NCBI RefSeq assembly: GCF_036013935.1
Contig: NZ_CP107902.1
Location: forward strand, 6,667,001-6,731,000
Direction: 5' to 3'
Length of the DNA stretch: 64,000 nt
DNA from: Streptomyces sp. NBC_00461
Lineage (GTDB): Bacteria; Actinomycetota; Actinomycetes; Streptomycetales; Streptomycetaceae
Shown: positions 51,423-61,200 of the stretch, in pieces
Numbering within the stretch: the stretch's first letter is position 1
Layout: each line of letters begins with the position of its first letter
Made by a program: the position numbers and the translations under genes
The notes under the pieces: generated by a model
Database searches by the model: none
Told to the model about the DNA's origin: nothing
What the model saw: the letters and a program-made list of their open reading frames with translations, nothing else

Positions 51423-52451
51423 TCAACCGAGGTGCGGGAGCACCTCGGCACCCAGCCGTCGTACGTTCTCCTCGGTGGCCGCCAGGTCCCCCGAGCCCTC
51501 GACGAGCAGCGCGAAGCGGGAGATGCCGGTCCGCTCGCTGGTCGCCGCGAGCCGGTCGGCGCACAGGCGCGGGGTGCCCACCGGGTGCAGCCCGCACAGC
51601 AGTTCGGTGTAGGCCAGCGGGTCGCGCATCTGCCGGCTCCGGCCGTCGACCGTGACATGCGCTTCGAGTCCCTGCTTCAGCCAGCCCGGCATCGCCTTCG
51701 TCAGTGCCTCCACCGCGTCCGTACGCCGGTCCGCGATCTGGCAGACGCCGGCGGAGACATGGGCCGCACCGAGGACCTCGTCCGCCGGATGCCCGGCGGC
51801 CCGCGCCAACTGCCGCCACAGGGCGACCATCTCGGCCTTCTCCTCGTCGCCCACATGCATCCCGAGGAGCATCGGCAGCCCGCGCTCGGCGGCCGTCCGT
51901 ACGCTCGACGGCGAGGTGCACGCGACGACGACCTCGGGGCCCGCCGTGTCCGTCAGGGACTCCGACGGCCTTGGTACGACGGGGACTTCACGGAAGGCGA
52001 AGCGATCCCCGGCCGCCGCGACCGACGGCTCGCGCAGCCAGCGAACCAGCAGATCGAGTGATTCCGGGAACCCCTTCTCGTACGCCTCGATGCCTGACCC
52101 GAACACTTCCAGGTCGACCCACGGCCCGCCGCGCCCCACGCCCAGCGAGAAGCGCCCGCCGGAGGTGATGTGCAGCAGCGCGGCCTGCTCGCCGACCGAC
52201 ACCGGGTGGGCGGTGGGCAGCACGGTCACCGCCGTGCCCACCCGGATCCGGCGGGTGCGGCCGAGCAGTAACGCCGCCAGGGTGATCGCCGACGGGCAGG
52301 TCCCGTAGGGCACGAAGTGGTGCTCGGCCAGCCAGACCGAATCCAGACCGGCCTCTTCGGCGATCTCGGCCGAGCGGACCGCCCGGTGCAGCGCCTCCCC
52401 CTGGCCCTGCCCCGGGAACTGGGCCGCCAACACGAAACTTCCAACGTGCAT
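51423..52451 (-). CDS. LLM-class flavin/F420 oxidoreductase
   Basis: This 342-aa protein is a luciferase-like TIM-barrel oxidoreductase, with SAEIAEEAGLDSVWLAEHHF near the start, RIRVGTAVTVLPTAHPV, and GRFSLGVGRGG. Such enzymes use FMN or F420, and the substrate cannot be told. Start ATG at 52451 opens the conserved HVGSFVLAAQFPG. It is convergent with the preceding gene. Confidence 0.88.
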   Translation of the reverse strand: MHVGSFVLAAQFPGQGQGEALHRAVRSAEIAEEAGLDSVWLAEHHFVPYGTCPSAITLAALLLGRTRRIRVGTAVTVLPTAHPVSVGEQAALLHITSGGRFSLGVGRGGPWVDLEVFGSGIEAYEKGFPESLDLLVRWLREPSVAAAGDRFAFREVPVVPRPSESLTDTAGPEVVVACTSPSSVRTAAERGLPMLLGMHVGDEEKAEMVALWRQLARAAGHPADEVLGAAHVSAGVCQIADRRTDAVEALTKAMPGWLKQGLEAHVTVDGRSRQMRDPLAYTELLCGLHPVGTPRLCADRLAATSERTGISRFALLVEGSGDLAATEENVRRLGAEVLPHLG

Positions 52452-52670
52452 CGTTTTTCCTGCTTCCTTGGCCCCGACGCGGAGCTCCCCCACTCGCATA
52501 ACCGTCTGACACGTGCCGAGGACACGGCCTGGCGAAGGGATTTGCGGATTGTCTGCAGAATCGGCGCTCGCGGCGGGGCCGGCGCCGACCGGTCCTTTAC
52601 GCGTACCCCCGTCCGCGCCCCGTAGGCTGGAGTGGAACCGTGCTTCCTGTATAGCCCCGTGAGGTGTCCC

Positions 52671-53012
52671 GTGTCCCCGCGTCGCAACCGACCCAAGGGA
52701 GCCGACCCGTCGGACTCGTCCGGACGGAGCGCCGAGGACGACCGTCCCGGCCGCTACGGCGGCTGGCAGTCGACGGAGAGCTGGCAGGGCGAGGAGTGGA
52801 GCGTGCGGCACGTCGCGGGCGCCAGCGCGCAGGGCAAGACCTACCGCTGCCCCGGCTGCGAGCAGATGATCCCCTCCGGCGTCCCGCATGTCGTGGCCTG
52901 GCCGGAGCACTCGGGCGTCGACGACCGCCGCCACTGGCACAAGGCGTGCTGGAACGCGAAGGACCGCCGCACCACGCGGGTGCAGCGGTCCCGTAACGCG
53001 CCGAGGTTCTGA
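52671..53012 (+). CDS. Small zinc-ribbon-like protein
   Basis: This 113-aa protein has a disordered charged N-terminus (RRNRPKGADPSDSSGRS) and a C-terminal half with CPGCEQ and HWHKACW, a likely four-ligand zinc site. The closing arginine-rich tail (RRTTRVQRSRNAPRF) may bind nucleic acid. It is sometimes labelled ATP/GTP-binding, though no P-loop is visible. The GTG at 52671 was taken, with GAGGTG upstream. Confidence 0.75.
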   Translation: MSPRRNRPKGADPSDSSGRSAEDDRPGRYGGWQSTESWQGEEWSVRHVAGASAQGKTYRCPGCEQMIPSGVPHVVAWPEHSGVDDRRHWHKACWNAKDRRTTRVQRSRNAPRF

Positions 53013-53026
53013 GCCCGGGCCAGAGG

Positions 53027-53902
53027 CTAGACGTCGCGCTTCTGCAGCAGCACGACCGCGCCGGCGAACGCGGCGGCCGTCACTCCCAGGGCGATCCACA
53101 GCGGGTCCCAGCCGGTCGGGCCCGTTTTGCTGAGCGACGTGGTGTAGAAGGCGCCGAGCTGGTTCGGGATCGAGTAGTCGAACAGCGCCTGGCGCAGGTC
53201 CTCCAGCGCCGACGAGAACATGAACAGCGCGATCACCAGCGGCGCGAGCACGAGGCCGATCATGAGGGTGATGGCGCCCGCCGAGTGCCTGATGATCGAG
53301 CCGACGACGAGCGAGAGCAGGCCGAGCAGCGCGATGTAGAGCGAGATGCCGAGCGTGCCCTTCAGCCACTCACCGCCGGACGGCTTCTCGGCGCCGTCCA
53401 GCATGCCCACGTCCGCGAGGGCGACGAGGAGCACCGACACGAACGTGACGGTGAACGCCACCGAGAAGAACACGATCGCCTTCGCCGCCAGCACCCGTCC
53501 CCGGGACGGGCATGCGGTCATCGTGGTCCGGATCATCCCGGTGCCGTACTCCGAGGCCGTGGTCAGCACGCCGAGCGTGATGATGCACATGCTGCCGAGC
53601 AGCAGCCCGAAGACACCGAAGGACAGCGGGTTGTCGCCGGCCAGATCGTCCTCGCCCGCGTTGGTGGAGACCAGCGTGGCCACCAGCAGCCCGATGCCGA
53701 CGACGAGCAGCACGAACACGCCGAGCGTCCACATCGTGGAGCGCACCGACCTGATCTTCGTCCACTCCGAGGCGATCACGTGCCCGAGGTGCGTGCGCAC
53801 GACGGGGATCGGCGAGGTGTAGGTGGGGTACGGCGAACCGGACGCGCCCGCCTGCCAGTTGGGTGCGGCGGCCTGCGGCATCGGGGGCTGGGGCGTGCTC
53901 AT
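53027..53902 (-). CDS. ABC-2 type permease, first module
   Basis: This 291-aa permease has a Pro/Gln-rich cytoplasmic start and six membrane helices, the first beginning SEWTKIRSVRSTMWTLGVF. It contains the ABC-2 feature TASEYGTGMIRTT. It pairs with the ATPase directly upstream (ATGA overlap). The substrate is unknown. The next module's permease is clearly a paralogue, since SEWTKIRSV recurs in both. Confidence 0.9.
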   Translation of the reverse strand: MSTPQPPMPQAAAPNWQAGASGSPYPTYTSPIPVVRTHLGHVIASEWTKIRSVRSTMWTLGVFVLLVVGIGLLVATLVSTNAGEDDLAGDNPLSFGVFGLLLGSMCIITLGVLTTASEYGTGMIRTTMTACPSRGRVLAAKAIVFFSVAFTVTFVSVLLVALADVGMLDGAEKPSGGEWLKGTLGISLYIALLGLLSLVVGSIIRHSAGAITLMIGLVLAPLVIALFMFSSALEDLRQALFDYSIPNQLGAFYTTSLSKTGPTGWDPLWIALGVTAAAFAGAVVLLQKRDV

Positions 53903-55152
53903 CGGGCGTCCTCGGGCTTGGTCATGTCGGCGGGGGCGGCGGGGGCGGCCGCGGGGGCCTGGGGCGCCTGGGGCGCCGACTGGGCGTACGGGTTGGCCGG
54001 CCCCGCCGCGGGTGCGCCGGGGGCTCCGTAGGGGCCCGCAGCGGGCTGCCCGGAGCCGTACGGGCCGGCGGGCGCCGCGCCCTGCGGACCCGGGGCGCCC
54101 TGCGGCATCGCGAACGCCTGGCCGCCCTGCTGGGGCGGCGGCGGGGCGTACCAGTCGGGCTGGCCCTGCCCCGGCACCGGCATCGGCGGCTGTACGCCGG
54201 GCGGCAGCGGCTGCATCAGCCCGGCCTTCTGGTCGATCGTCGAGCGGTAGTCGACGGCTCCCTGCGTCATCCGCATGTACGCCTCCTCCAGCGAGGCCTG
54301 GTGCGGCGACAGCTCCCACAGCCGTACGTCGCTGTCGTGCGCGATGTCGCTGATGCGGGGGAGCGGCAGTCCCGTGATCCGCAGGGCGCCGTCCTGCTCG
54401 GGCAGCACGTGCCCGCCCGCCTCGGTCAGCGCGGACGTCAGCTTCTCGCGCAGCTGCGGCTCGGTGTCCGGCGTGCGCACGCGCGCGAAGTCGGCGGAGT
54501 TCGCCGAGATGAAGTCCTTGACGCTCATGTCGGCCAGCAGCTGACCGCGGCCGATCACGATGAGCTGGTCGGCGGTGAGAGCCATCTCACTCATCAGGTG
54601 GGAGGAGACGAAGACCGTACGTCCCTCCGCCGCGAGCGCCTTCATGAGGTTGCGCACCCAGAGGATGCCCTCGGGGTCGAGGCCGTTGACCGGCTCGTCG
54701 AACAGCAGCACCTGCGGGTCGCCGAGGAGCGCGGCGGCGATGCCCAGGCGCTGCCCCATGCCGAGGGAGAAGCCCTTGGAGCGCTTCCTGGCCACTTCCT
54801 GGAGGCCGACCACGCCCAGTACCTCGTCGACCCGGCGCGCCGGGATCCCGGACAGCTGGGCCAGGCACAGCAGGTGGTTGCGGGCCGACCGCCCGCCGTG
54901 CACGGCCTTGGCGTCGAGCAGGGCGCCCACCTGGCGGGGAGCGTTGGGCAGCCTGGGGTACGGGTATCCGCCGATCGTCACCTGCCCCGCGGTGGGGTTG
55001 TCCAGGCCGAGGATCATGCGCATCGTCGTCGACTTGCCGGAGCCGTTGGGGCCGAGGAAGCCGGTGACGGCGCCGGGCCGCACCTGGAAGGAAAGGTTGT
55101 ACACGGCGGTCTTGTCGCCGTAGCGCTTGGTCAGGCCGACAGCCTCGATCAT
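53899..55152 (-). CDS. ABC transporter ATPase with low-complexity tail
   Basis: This 417-aa ATPase has Walker A GPNGSGKSTT, the signature FSLGMGQRLGIA, Walker B VLLFDEPVNGLDPEG and the switch His in FVSSHLMSEM. After about residue 310 it carries a roughly 100-residue tail rich in Pro, Gly, Ala and Gln, absent from its paralogue. It drives the permease with which it overlaps. The ATG at 55152 opens MIEAVGLTKRYG, matching the paralogue; a GTG at 55161 is possible. Confidence 0.9.
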   Translation of the reverse strand: MIEAVGLTKRYGDKTAVYNLSFQVRPGAVTGFLGPNGSGKSTTMRMILGLDNPTAGQVTIGGYPYPRLPNAPRQVGALLDAKAVHGGRSARNHLLCLAQLSGIPARRVDEVLGVVGLQEVARKRSKGFSLGMGQRLGIAAALLGDPQVLLFDEPVNGLDPEGILWVRNLMKALAAEGRTVFVSSHLMSEMALTADQLIVIGRGQLLADMSVKDFISANSADFARVRTPDTEPQLREKLTSALTEAGGHVLPEQDGALRITGLPLPRISDIAHDSDVRLWELSPHQASLEEAYMRMTQGAVDYRSTIDQKAGLMQPLPPGVQPPMPVPGQGQPDWYAPPPPQQGGQAFAMPQGAPGPQGAAPAGPYGSGQPAAGPYGAPGAPAAGPANPYAQSAPQAPQAPAAAPAAPADMTKPEDAR

Positions 55153-55278
55153 GCTCCGCACCCATCGAAAGGATCAGGACAGCAGGGCACACGCCCCCGT
55201 AAGGGTTAGGAGGATATCGAGGCGCTGACGGTTCCGCTCAAGAGGAAGTAAAAGACCTGCCCCCGCTTACGTCCTTGC

Positions 55279-56049
55279 TCACGCGTCCCGCCTCTTCAGC
55301 AACCCGTACCCGCCGAGCAGTGCGGCGACGGCCCACAGCACCATGATCCCGAGTCCGCCCCAGGGACCGTAGGGAGCGTCGTCGTCGATCGGCGTGACCA
55401 CCTGCATGATCTTGCTGCCGGCCTGGTCGGGCAGGAACCGGCCGATCTTCTTCGTCGCGTCGACGTTGCCCAGGATGTTGGAGATCAGGAAGAAGAACGG
55501 CATCAGGATGCCCAGCGACAGCATCGGCGAGCGCAGCATCGAGGCGACGCCCATCGAGAACACCGCGATGAGGGTCATGTAGACACCGCCGCCGATCACG
55601 GCGCGCAGGACATGCGGATCGCCGATGGCGGCCCGGTGCGAGCCGAGCATCGCCTGCCCGAGGAAGAAGGCGACGAAGCTGGTGACCATGCCGACGGCGA
55701 GGGCGAGGCCGGCCGCCACGGCGATCTTGCTGAACAGGAAGGTGCCGCGCTGGGGGACCGCGGCCAGCGAGGTGCGGATCATGCCGGTGCTGTACTCGTT
55801 CGAGACGACCAGCACGCCGAACACGATCATGGCCAGCTGACCGAGGCTCATGCCGGCGAAACTGATGAACGTCGGGTCGAAGGAGAGCCGGTCCTTCTGG
55901 CTCATGTTGTCGAACTCGTGCCTGGACAGCGCCGAGATGAGCATGCCGAGCGCGACGGTGACGACCACGGAGAGGGAGAGCGTCCACACCGTGGACGCCA
56001 CCGACCGGATCTTGGTCCACTCGGACTGTACGACCTGGATCGCCGCCAT
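55279..56049 (-). CDS. ABC-2 type permease, second module
   Basis: This 256-aa permease has six membrane helices, starts VVQSEWTKIRSVASTVWTL and contains SNEYSTGMIRTSL. It pairs with the ATPase two bases upstream. The likeness to the first module in order, orientation and sequence points to a tandem duplication. Substrate unknown. Confidence 0.9.
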   Translation of the reverse strand: MAAIQVVQSEWTKIRSVASTVWTLSLSVVVTVALGMLISALSRHEFDNMSQKDRLSFDPTFISFAGMSLGQLAMIVFGVLVVSNEYSTGMIRTSLAAVPQRGTFLFSKIAVAAGLALAVGMVTSFVAFFLGQAMLGSHRAAIGDPHVLRAVIGGGVYMTLIAVFSMGVASMLRSPMLSLGILMPFFFLISNILGNVDATKKIGRFLPDQAGSKIMQVVTPIDDDAPYGPWGGLGIMVLWAVAALLGGYGLLKRRDA

Positions 56050-56051
56050 GC

Positions 56052-57023
56052 TCAGCTCCTCTTCCAGTCCTCGCCCCAGTGCGGCCGCTCAGGGGGCGCC
56101 GGCGCCTCGTGGGGTGTGTCGGCGTGCGCGTGGTACTCCACCGACTCCGCGGTCAGCTGCATGAACGCCTCCTCCAGGGAGGCCTGCTGGGGGCTCAGCT
56201 CGTGCAGCACGAGCTGGTGCTGCGCGGCCAGCTCGCCGATCTGCTCGGCCTTGCCGCCGTCCACCTCCAGCACCCCGCTGCCGGACTCGATGACGGTGAC
56301 CCCGGCCTCCTGCAGCACGTCCAGCAGCCGCTCGCGCTGCGGGGAGCGGACGCGGATGTACGACCGTGAGTTCTGCTCGATGAAGTCGGCCATGGAGGTG
56401 TCGGCGAGCAGCCGCCCCTGTCCGATGACCACGAGGTGCTCGGCGGTCAGCGCCATCTCGCTCATGAGGTGGGAGGAGACGAAGACCGTACGGCCCTGCG
56501 CCGCGAGCGATTTCATCAGGTTTCGGATCCAGTGGATGCCCTCGGGATCGAGGCCGTTGACCGGCTCGTCGAACATCAGGATCCGCGGATCGCCCAGCAG
56601 CGCGCCGGCGATCCCGAGTCGTTGTCCCATGCCGAGCGAGAACCCCTTGGCCTTCTTCTTCGCCACCGCCGTGAGGCCCACGGTGTCCAGGACCTCGGCC
56701 ACCCGCCGCTTCGGGATGCCGTTGCTCTGGGCCAGGCACAGCAGATGGTTGAAGGCGCTGCGTCCGCCGTGCATGGCCTTGGCGTCCAGCAGGGCGCCGA
56801 TGTACTTCAGGGGTTCCTTCAGGCGGTCGTAGTGCTTGCCGTCGATACGGACGTCCCCTGTGGTGGGCCGGTCGAGCCCGAGCATCATGCGCATCGTCGT
56901 CGACTTGCCGGCCCCGTTCGGCCCGAGGAAACCGGTCACCAGGCCGGGTCTGACGGTGAACGTGAGGTTGTTGACCGCCAGCTTCTCGCCGTAGCGCTTG
57001 GTCAGGCCCTCCAGCTCGATCAT
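56052..57023 (-). CDS. ABC transporter ATPase, second module
   Basis: This 323-aa ATPase has Walker A GPNGAGKSTT, signature FSLGMGQRLGIAG, Walker B ILMFDEPVNGLDPEG and the switch in FVSSHLMSEM. The C-terminal part after residue 220 is a usual accessory domain. It starts MIELEGLTKRYG and is the first gene of the double module, just downstream of filP in map order but separated by a terminator. Confidence 0.92.
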   Translation of the reverse strand: MIELEGLTKRYGEKLAVNNLTFTVRPGLVTGFLGPNGAGKSTTMRMMLGLDRPTTGDVRIDGKHYDRLKEPLKYIGALLDAKAMHGGRSAFNHLLCLAQSNGIPKRRVAEVLDTVGLTAVAKKKAKGFSLGMGQRLGIAGALLGDPRILMFDEPVNGLDPEGIHWIRNLMKSLAAQGRTVFVSSHLMSEMALTAEHLVVIGQGRLLADTSMADFIEQNSRSYIRVRSPQRERLLDVLQEAGVTVIESGSGVLEVDGGKAEQIGELAAQHQLVLHELSPQQASLEEAFMQLTAESVEYHAHADTPHEAPAPPERPHWGEDWKRS

Positions 57024-57127
57024 GCGGCCACGCTAAGACGCCGGTTGGGCCCCTGCCACCCGGGCAGGCAACCGGGCGTGAGCCGGGGCGGTCGGCAGCA
57101 GGCTGCCGAGGGGAGGCCGGGCAGGCC

Positions 57128-57165
57128 AGAGGCCCGCACCTTCGGGGGAGACGGTGCGGGCCTCT
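57128..57165 (-). terminator. Terminator of filP
   Basis: A perfect 13-bp stem AGAGGCCCGCACC / GGTGCGGGCCTCT spans 57128-57165 with a 12-base loop, 15 bases past the filP stop. Confidence 0.88.
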
Positions 57166-57179
57166 GATCGTGCTGCTGG

Positions 57180-58115
57180 TTACCGGGACTGCTGCGCCGG
57201 AACTCCACGGGAGATCGGCTCGTCCTCGGCCGGCGAACCGGCGGCGGCCACCGCGGCGCCCGTGAGCGTCGCGAGCATCTCGCGGACGTTCGTCAGCTGG
57301 GCGTTGATGCTGTCGCGGCGGTTGGTGAGGGCGGCCAGCTCGCGCTCGGATTCCGAACGGATCCGGTCGGCCTTGGCGTTGGCGTCGGCCACGATGTCCT
57401 CGGCCTGGCGCTGAGCCGTCTCCACCGTCTGGCGGGCGCGGCGCTCGGCGTCCGTGCGCAGCTTCTCCGCCTCCAGGCGCAGCTGCTCCGCGCGGTGCTC
57501 GATCTCCGCGAGACGCTTCTCCGCCTTCTGCTGACGCGACGCGAGGTCGCGCTCGGACTGCTCGCGGCGCTTGGCGAGGTTCGTCTCGAAGTCGGCGGCG
57601 GCCTGCGCGGCCTTGGCGCGGGTCTCCTCGAAGAGGGCGTCGGCCTCCTCGCGCTTGGACTGCGCGTCCTTCTGCGCCTCGGAACGCAGCTGAGAGGCGT
57701 CGCTCTTGGCCTTCTCGACGATGCGGACGCCCTCGTCCTCGGCCTTGGACTTGCGCTCCGCAGCGAACGATTCTGCGTCGTTGCGGACCTGCTGGGCCGC
57801 CGACTCCGCCAGCTCGCGGTGCTGTTCGGCCGCGCGACGCGCCTCCTCGCGCAGATCCTTGGCCTCCTCCTCGGCGAGGCGGAGGATCTTCTCTACGCGC
57901 GCGCCGAGGCCGGCGTACGAGGGCTCCGCGTCGGTCACCTGGGCCTGGGCGTTCTGCGTTTCGAGGTGGAGTTCCTCGATGCGCTTTTCCAGGGCGGTGA
58001 TACGGGCCAGAGCGCTGTCACGGTCGGAGACGAGCTTCGAGATGCGTTCGTCCACCTGAGCGCGGTCGTACCCACGCCGCACAAGCTCGAAGCCGTAGGG
58101 GGAAGTGTCGCTCAT
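57180..58115 (-). CDS. filP: FilP intermediate-filament-like coiled coil
   Basis: FilP, 311 aa, forms a cytoskeletal network at hyphal tips and gives them stiffness. The N-terminus YGFELVRRGYDRAQVDERI is the DivIVA-like start of this family. A short coiled coil, a break near EPSYAGLGARVEKIL and a long Ala/Glu/Arg coiled coil (about 90-280) follow. Length equals that of the S. coelicolor protein as I remember it. It lies next to scy, and both work with DivIVA in tip growth. Confidence 0.93.
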   Translation of the reverse strand: MSDTSPYGFELVRRGYDRAQVDERISKLVSDRDSALARITALEKRIEELHLETQNAQAQVTDAEPSYAGLGARVEKILRLAEEEAKDLREEARRAAEQHRELAESAAQQVRNDAESFAAERKSKAEDEGVRIVEKAKSDASQLRSEAQKDAQSKREEADALFEETRAKAAQAAADFETNLAKRREQSERDLASRQQKAEKRLAEIEHRAEQLRLEAEKLRTDAERRARQTVETAQRQAEDIVADANAKADRIRSESERELAALTNRRDSINAQLTNVREMLATLTGAAVAAAGSPAEDEPISRGVPAQQSR

Positions 58116-58298
58116 GGGGTTCCTGTCAAATGAGACCGGTGAGGTGATAGGGGGAATCCTAGGGGCCGAAGCGGTGTGTCATCGAGCGGATACGTGTTTG
58201 ATCTGGAGAATGACACCCCTTTTGGGTGGCTGACCGCGGGACGGCTTGCCAAAAACTTGGTCAAAGGCCCCAGACGACGCCGGTTTTGGACCTGTCGA

Positions 58299-61200
58299 TC
58301 AGCTGTCCGACGGCTTACCCGAACGAGGGGCGCCGACCGTGACGCCCGCCTTGACGCCGCCGTCCTTGCCCGCCGTTGGGGTCTCGAAAGACTCCAACGC
58401 CTCCAGCACGTCCTGGACACGGGAGATCTCGGCGTTGATGTCCTCGCGCCGGCGCACCAGGATCTCCAGCTCCCGCTTGCCTTCCTCGACCGTGCGCCGG
58501 GCCTCGCGGATCGCCTCGGCCTTGAGCTCCTCGGCCTCCTTCACGAGCGCCGACTTCTTCAGCTCGGCCTCCTTCAGGAGCCCCTCGGCCTTCTTCACGG
58601 CGGCGATACGGACCTTGCCCGCCTCGGAGTTCGCCTCCGAGACCAGCTCCCTGGCCTTCGCCTGTGCCTTGGCCAGCTGCTCCTCGGCGGCCTTGATGAG
58701 CGCGTCGCAGCGGTCGCCCGTGGACTTCATCGTCTCGGCGGACTCGCGCCGGGCCCGCTCGTGGAGCGCCTCGATCTCGCCCGTGATCCGGTCGCGCAGC
58801 TCCTCCGCGCGCTCCCGGATCTGCGTGGCGTCACGGCGGGCGCCGACGAGCAGCTCGTCCGCGTCCGTACGGGCCTTCTCCACCCGCGAGTTGCCCTCGA
58901 TCGTGGCCTCCGACACCAGGCGCTCCGCCTCCGTGCGGGCCGCGCCCACCATGGAGTCGGCCTGCGCCTCGGCGTCGGCGGTGGTCTTGTGGGCCTGCTG
59001 CTGTGCCTCGGTGAGCAGCTTGTCGGCCTCGGCCGTGGTCTCCGTGATGAGCGTGTCGACCTGCTCGGCCACGTCGGAGCGCCGTTTGTTGGCGTCCCTG
59101 CGGGCCTCGTCGAGGGTCCGGTCGGCTTCCTCGCGCGCCGCGTTGACCAGCCGCTCGGCCTCCGTGGCCGCGCCGGCCTTGACGCGCTCGGACTCGCTGC
59201 GTACCCGCTCGGCGTGCTGCTGCGCGGAGCCGACCGTCTCGGCGGCCTCGGCCCGCAGCCGCTCCGCGTCCCCGGCGGCGTCCGCGATGAGCTTCTCGGC
59301 CTTGGTGACCGCCTCGGCCCGCACCCGCTCGGCCTCGGCGGCCGTGTCGGAACGCAGCCGGTCGGTGTCAGCGATCGTCTCCGTCGTGAGCCGCTCCGCC
59401 TCGCTGCGCGCCTCGGTGATGAGGGTGTCCGCCTGGGTGGCGGCGTCCGACCGGATGCGGTTGGCGTCGTCGCGGGCGTCCGCCCGGGTGCGCGCCGCCG
59501 CCTGGTCGGACTCGGCGATCGCGTCCGACGCCTCCGTACGCACCCGCTGTGCGTACTCGGCGGCCTCCGAACGCAGCCGCTCGGACTCCGCGATCGCCTC
59601 CGAGACCGTGCGCTCCGCGAGCGACTTGGCGGCGTCCGTCTCCTCCCGCGCCTCGCGCCGGATCCGGCCCGCGTCCTCGGACGCCCGCTCCCGCTCGGAG
59701 TAGGCGTCGGCGCGGACCCGGTCCGATTCCTCCTGCGCCTCGCGCCGGGTGTGGTCCGCCGCGTGCTCGGCGGCGCTGCGCAGCCCGGCGATCTCCTCCT
59801 GGGCCTGCTCGTGCAGCCCGGCCACGGAGTCCCGTACCTGCTGGGCGTGTTGCTCGGCGGCCGACACCATCTCGTTCGCGCGCCGGTCGGCCTCCTCGAC
59901 CAGCCGGACCGCCTCGGCCTGTGCCTCCTCGACGCGGTTGCGCGCCGAGGCCAGCAGCTCCTCGCTCTGCTCGCGGGCCCGCTCGCGCTCCTGGTCGGCC
60001 TCGGCACGCGCGGCGCCGAGGGTCTCCTCGGCCTCGCGCCGGCGCCGGCCGGCCTCCTCCTGTGCGGCGGCCAGCGTCTCCGACGCCTCCGTGCCGAGTC
60101 GCTCGGCGGCGGCCTGTGCCTCCGCCCGTACCCGGTCGGCGGTGTCCTGGGCCTCCGACTTCAGCCGCTCGGCCTCGGCCGCGGCCTCCGACCGCAGGCG
60201 TATGGCGACGGCCTCGCTCTCGGCACGCGAGGCGGACGCGTCCGACGCGGCCTCGCTGCGCAGCCGGTCGGCCTCCGCCTCGGCCTGCTGCTGCAGGGTG
60301 CGGATCCGTTCGGCGGCCTCGGCGCGCAGCCGGTCGGCCTCCTCGGCGGCCTCGCGGCGGATGCGCGACGCCTCCTCGCGGGCCTCGGTCAGCGCCAGCT
60401 CGGCGGCGGCGAGCCGGTCCTCGGTCTCCGCGTGCAGCCGCGTCAGCTCCTCGGCGGCCTCCGCGCGGCGTGCCTCTATGGCCCGCTCGGTCTCCTCGTG
60501 CAGCTCGCGCGCGGCGTGCTCGGCGTCGGCCTTGATGCCCTCGGCCTGCTCGACGACCTCCTCGCGGTGCCGCTCGGCCTCCTGACGGGTGCGCTGCAGC
60601 GTCTCCTCGGCCTGCCGGCGCAGCGTGGTCGCCCGCTCGATTGCCTCCGTACGGACCTTCTCGCTGTCCGTCGTGGCTTTCTGGCGCAGCTCGTCCGCGT
60701 CCTGCTTGGCCTTCGCCAGCAGCTCCTCGGCGGTCTTGGCCGCCTCCTCGATCTGCTGGACGGCCTCCTTGCGGGCCTCCGCGCGGATCTTCTCGCCCTC
60801 GGCGACCGCGTCGGCACGCAGCTGCTCGGCCTCGCCGCGCAGCCGGCGCGCCTCCTCCTGCAGCTCGACCGTCTTGGCGCGGTACTCCTTGGTGTCGTCC
60901 TTCGCCGAGCCCTTGAGCTGCTCGGCGATGTCGTGCGCCTCGGCGCGCAGCCGGTCGGCCTCGGTCTCCGCCTCGCGGCGGATCCGCTCGGCCTCCTCGG
61001 CGGCCGCCTTGGTGGTGTTCTGCGCGTCCTCCTGCGCCTTGTTGAGGACGTCCTCGGCGGTCTTGGCCGCCTTCGACAGCTGGGTCGCGCTCTCCTCGGC
61101 GGTGAGCGTGCGGGCCTTCTCGGCGGCCTCCGCGACGATCCGCTCGGCCTCCGCGCGGGCGTCCTCGACGGCCTGCTCGGCGTCCGACCTGGTGGACTCC

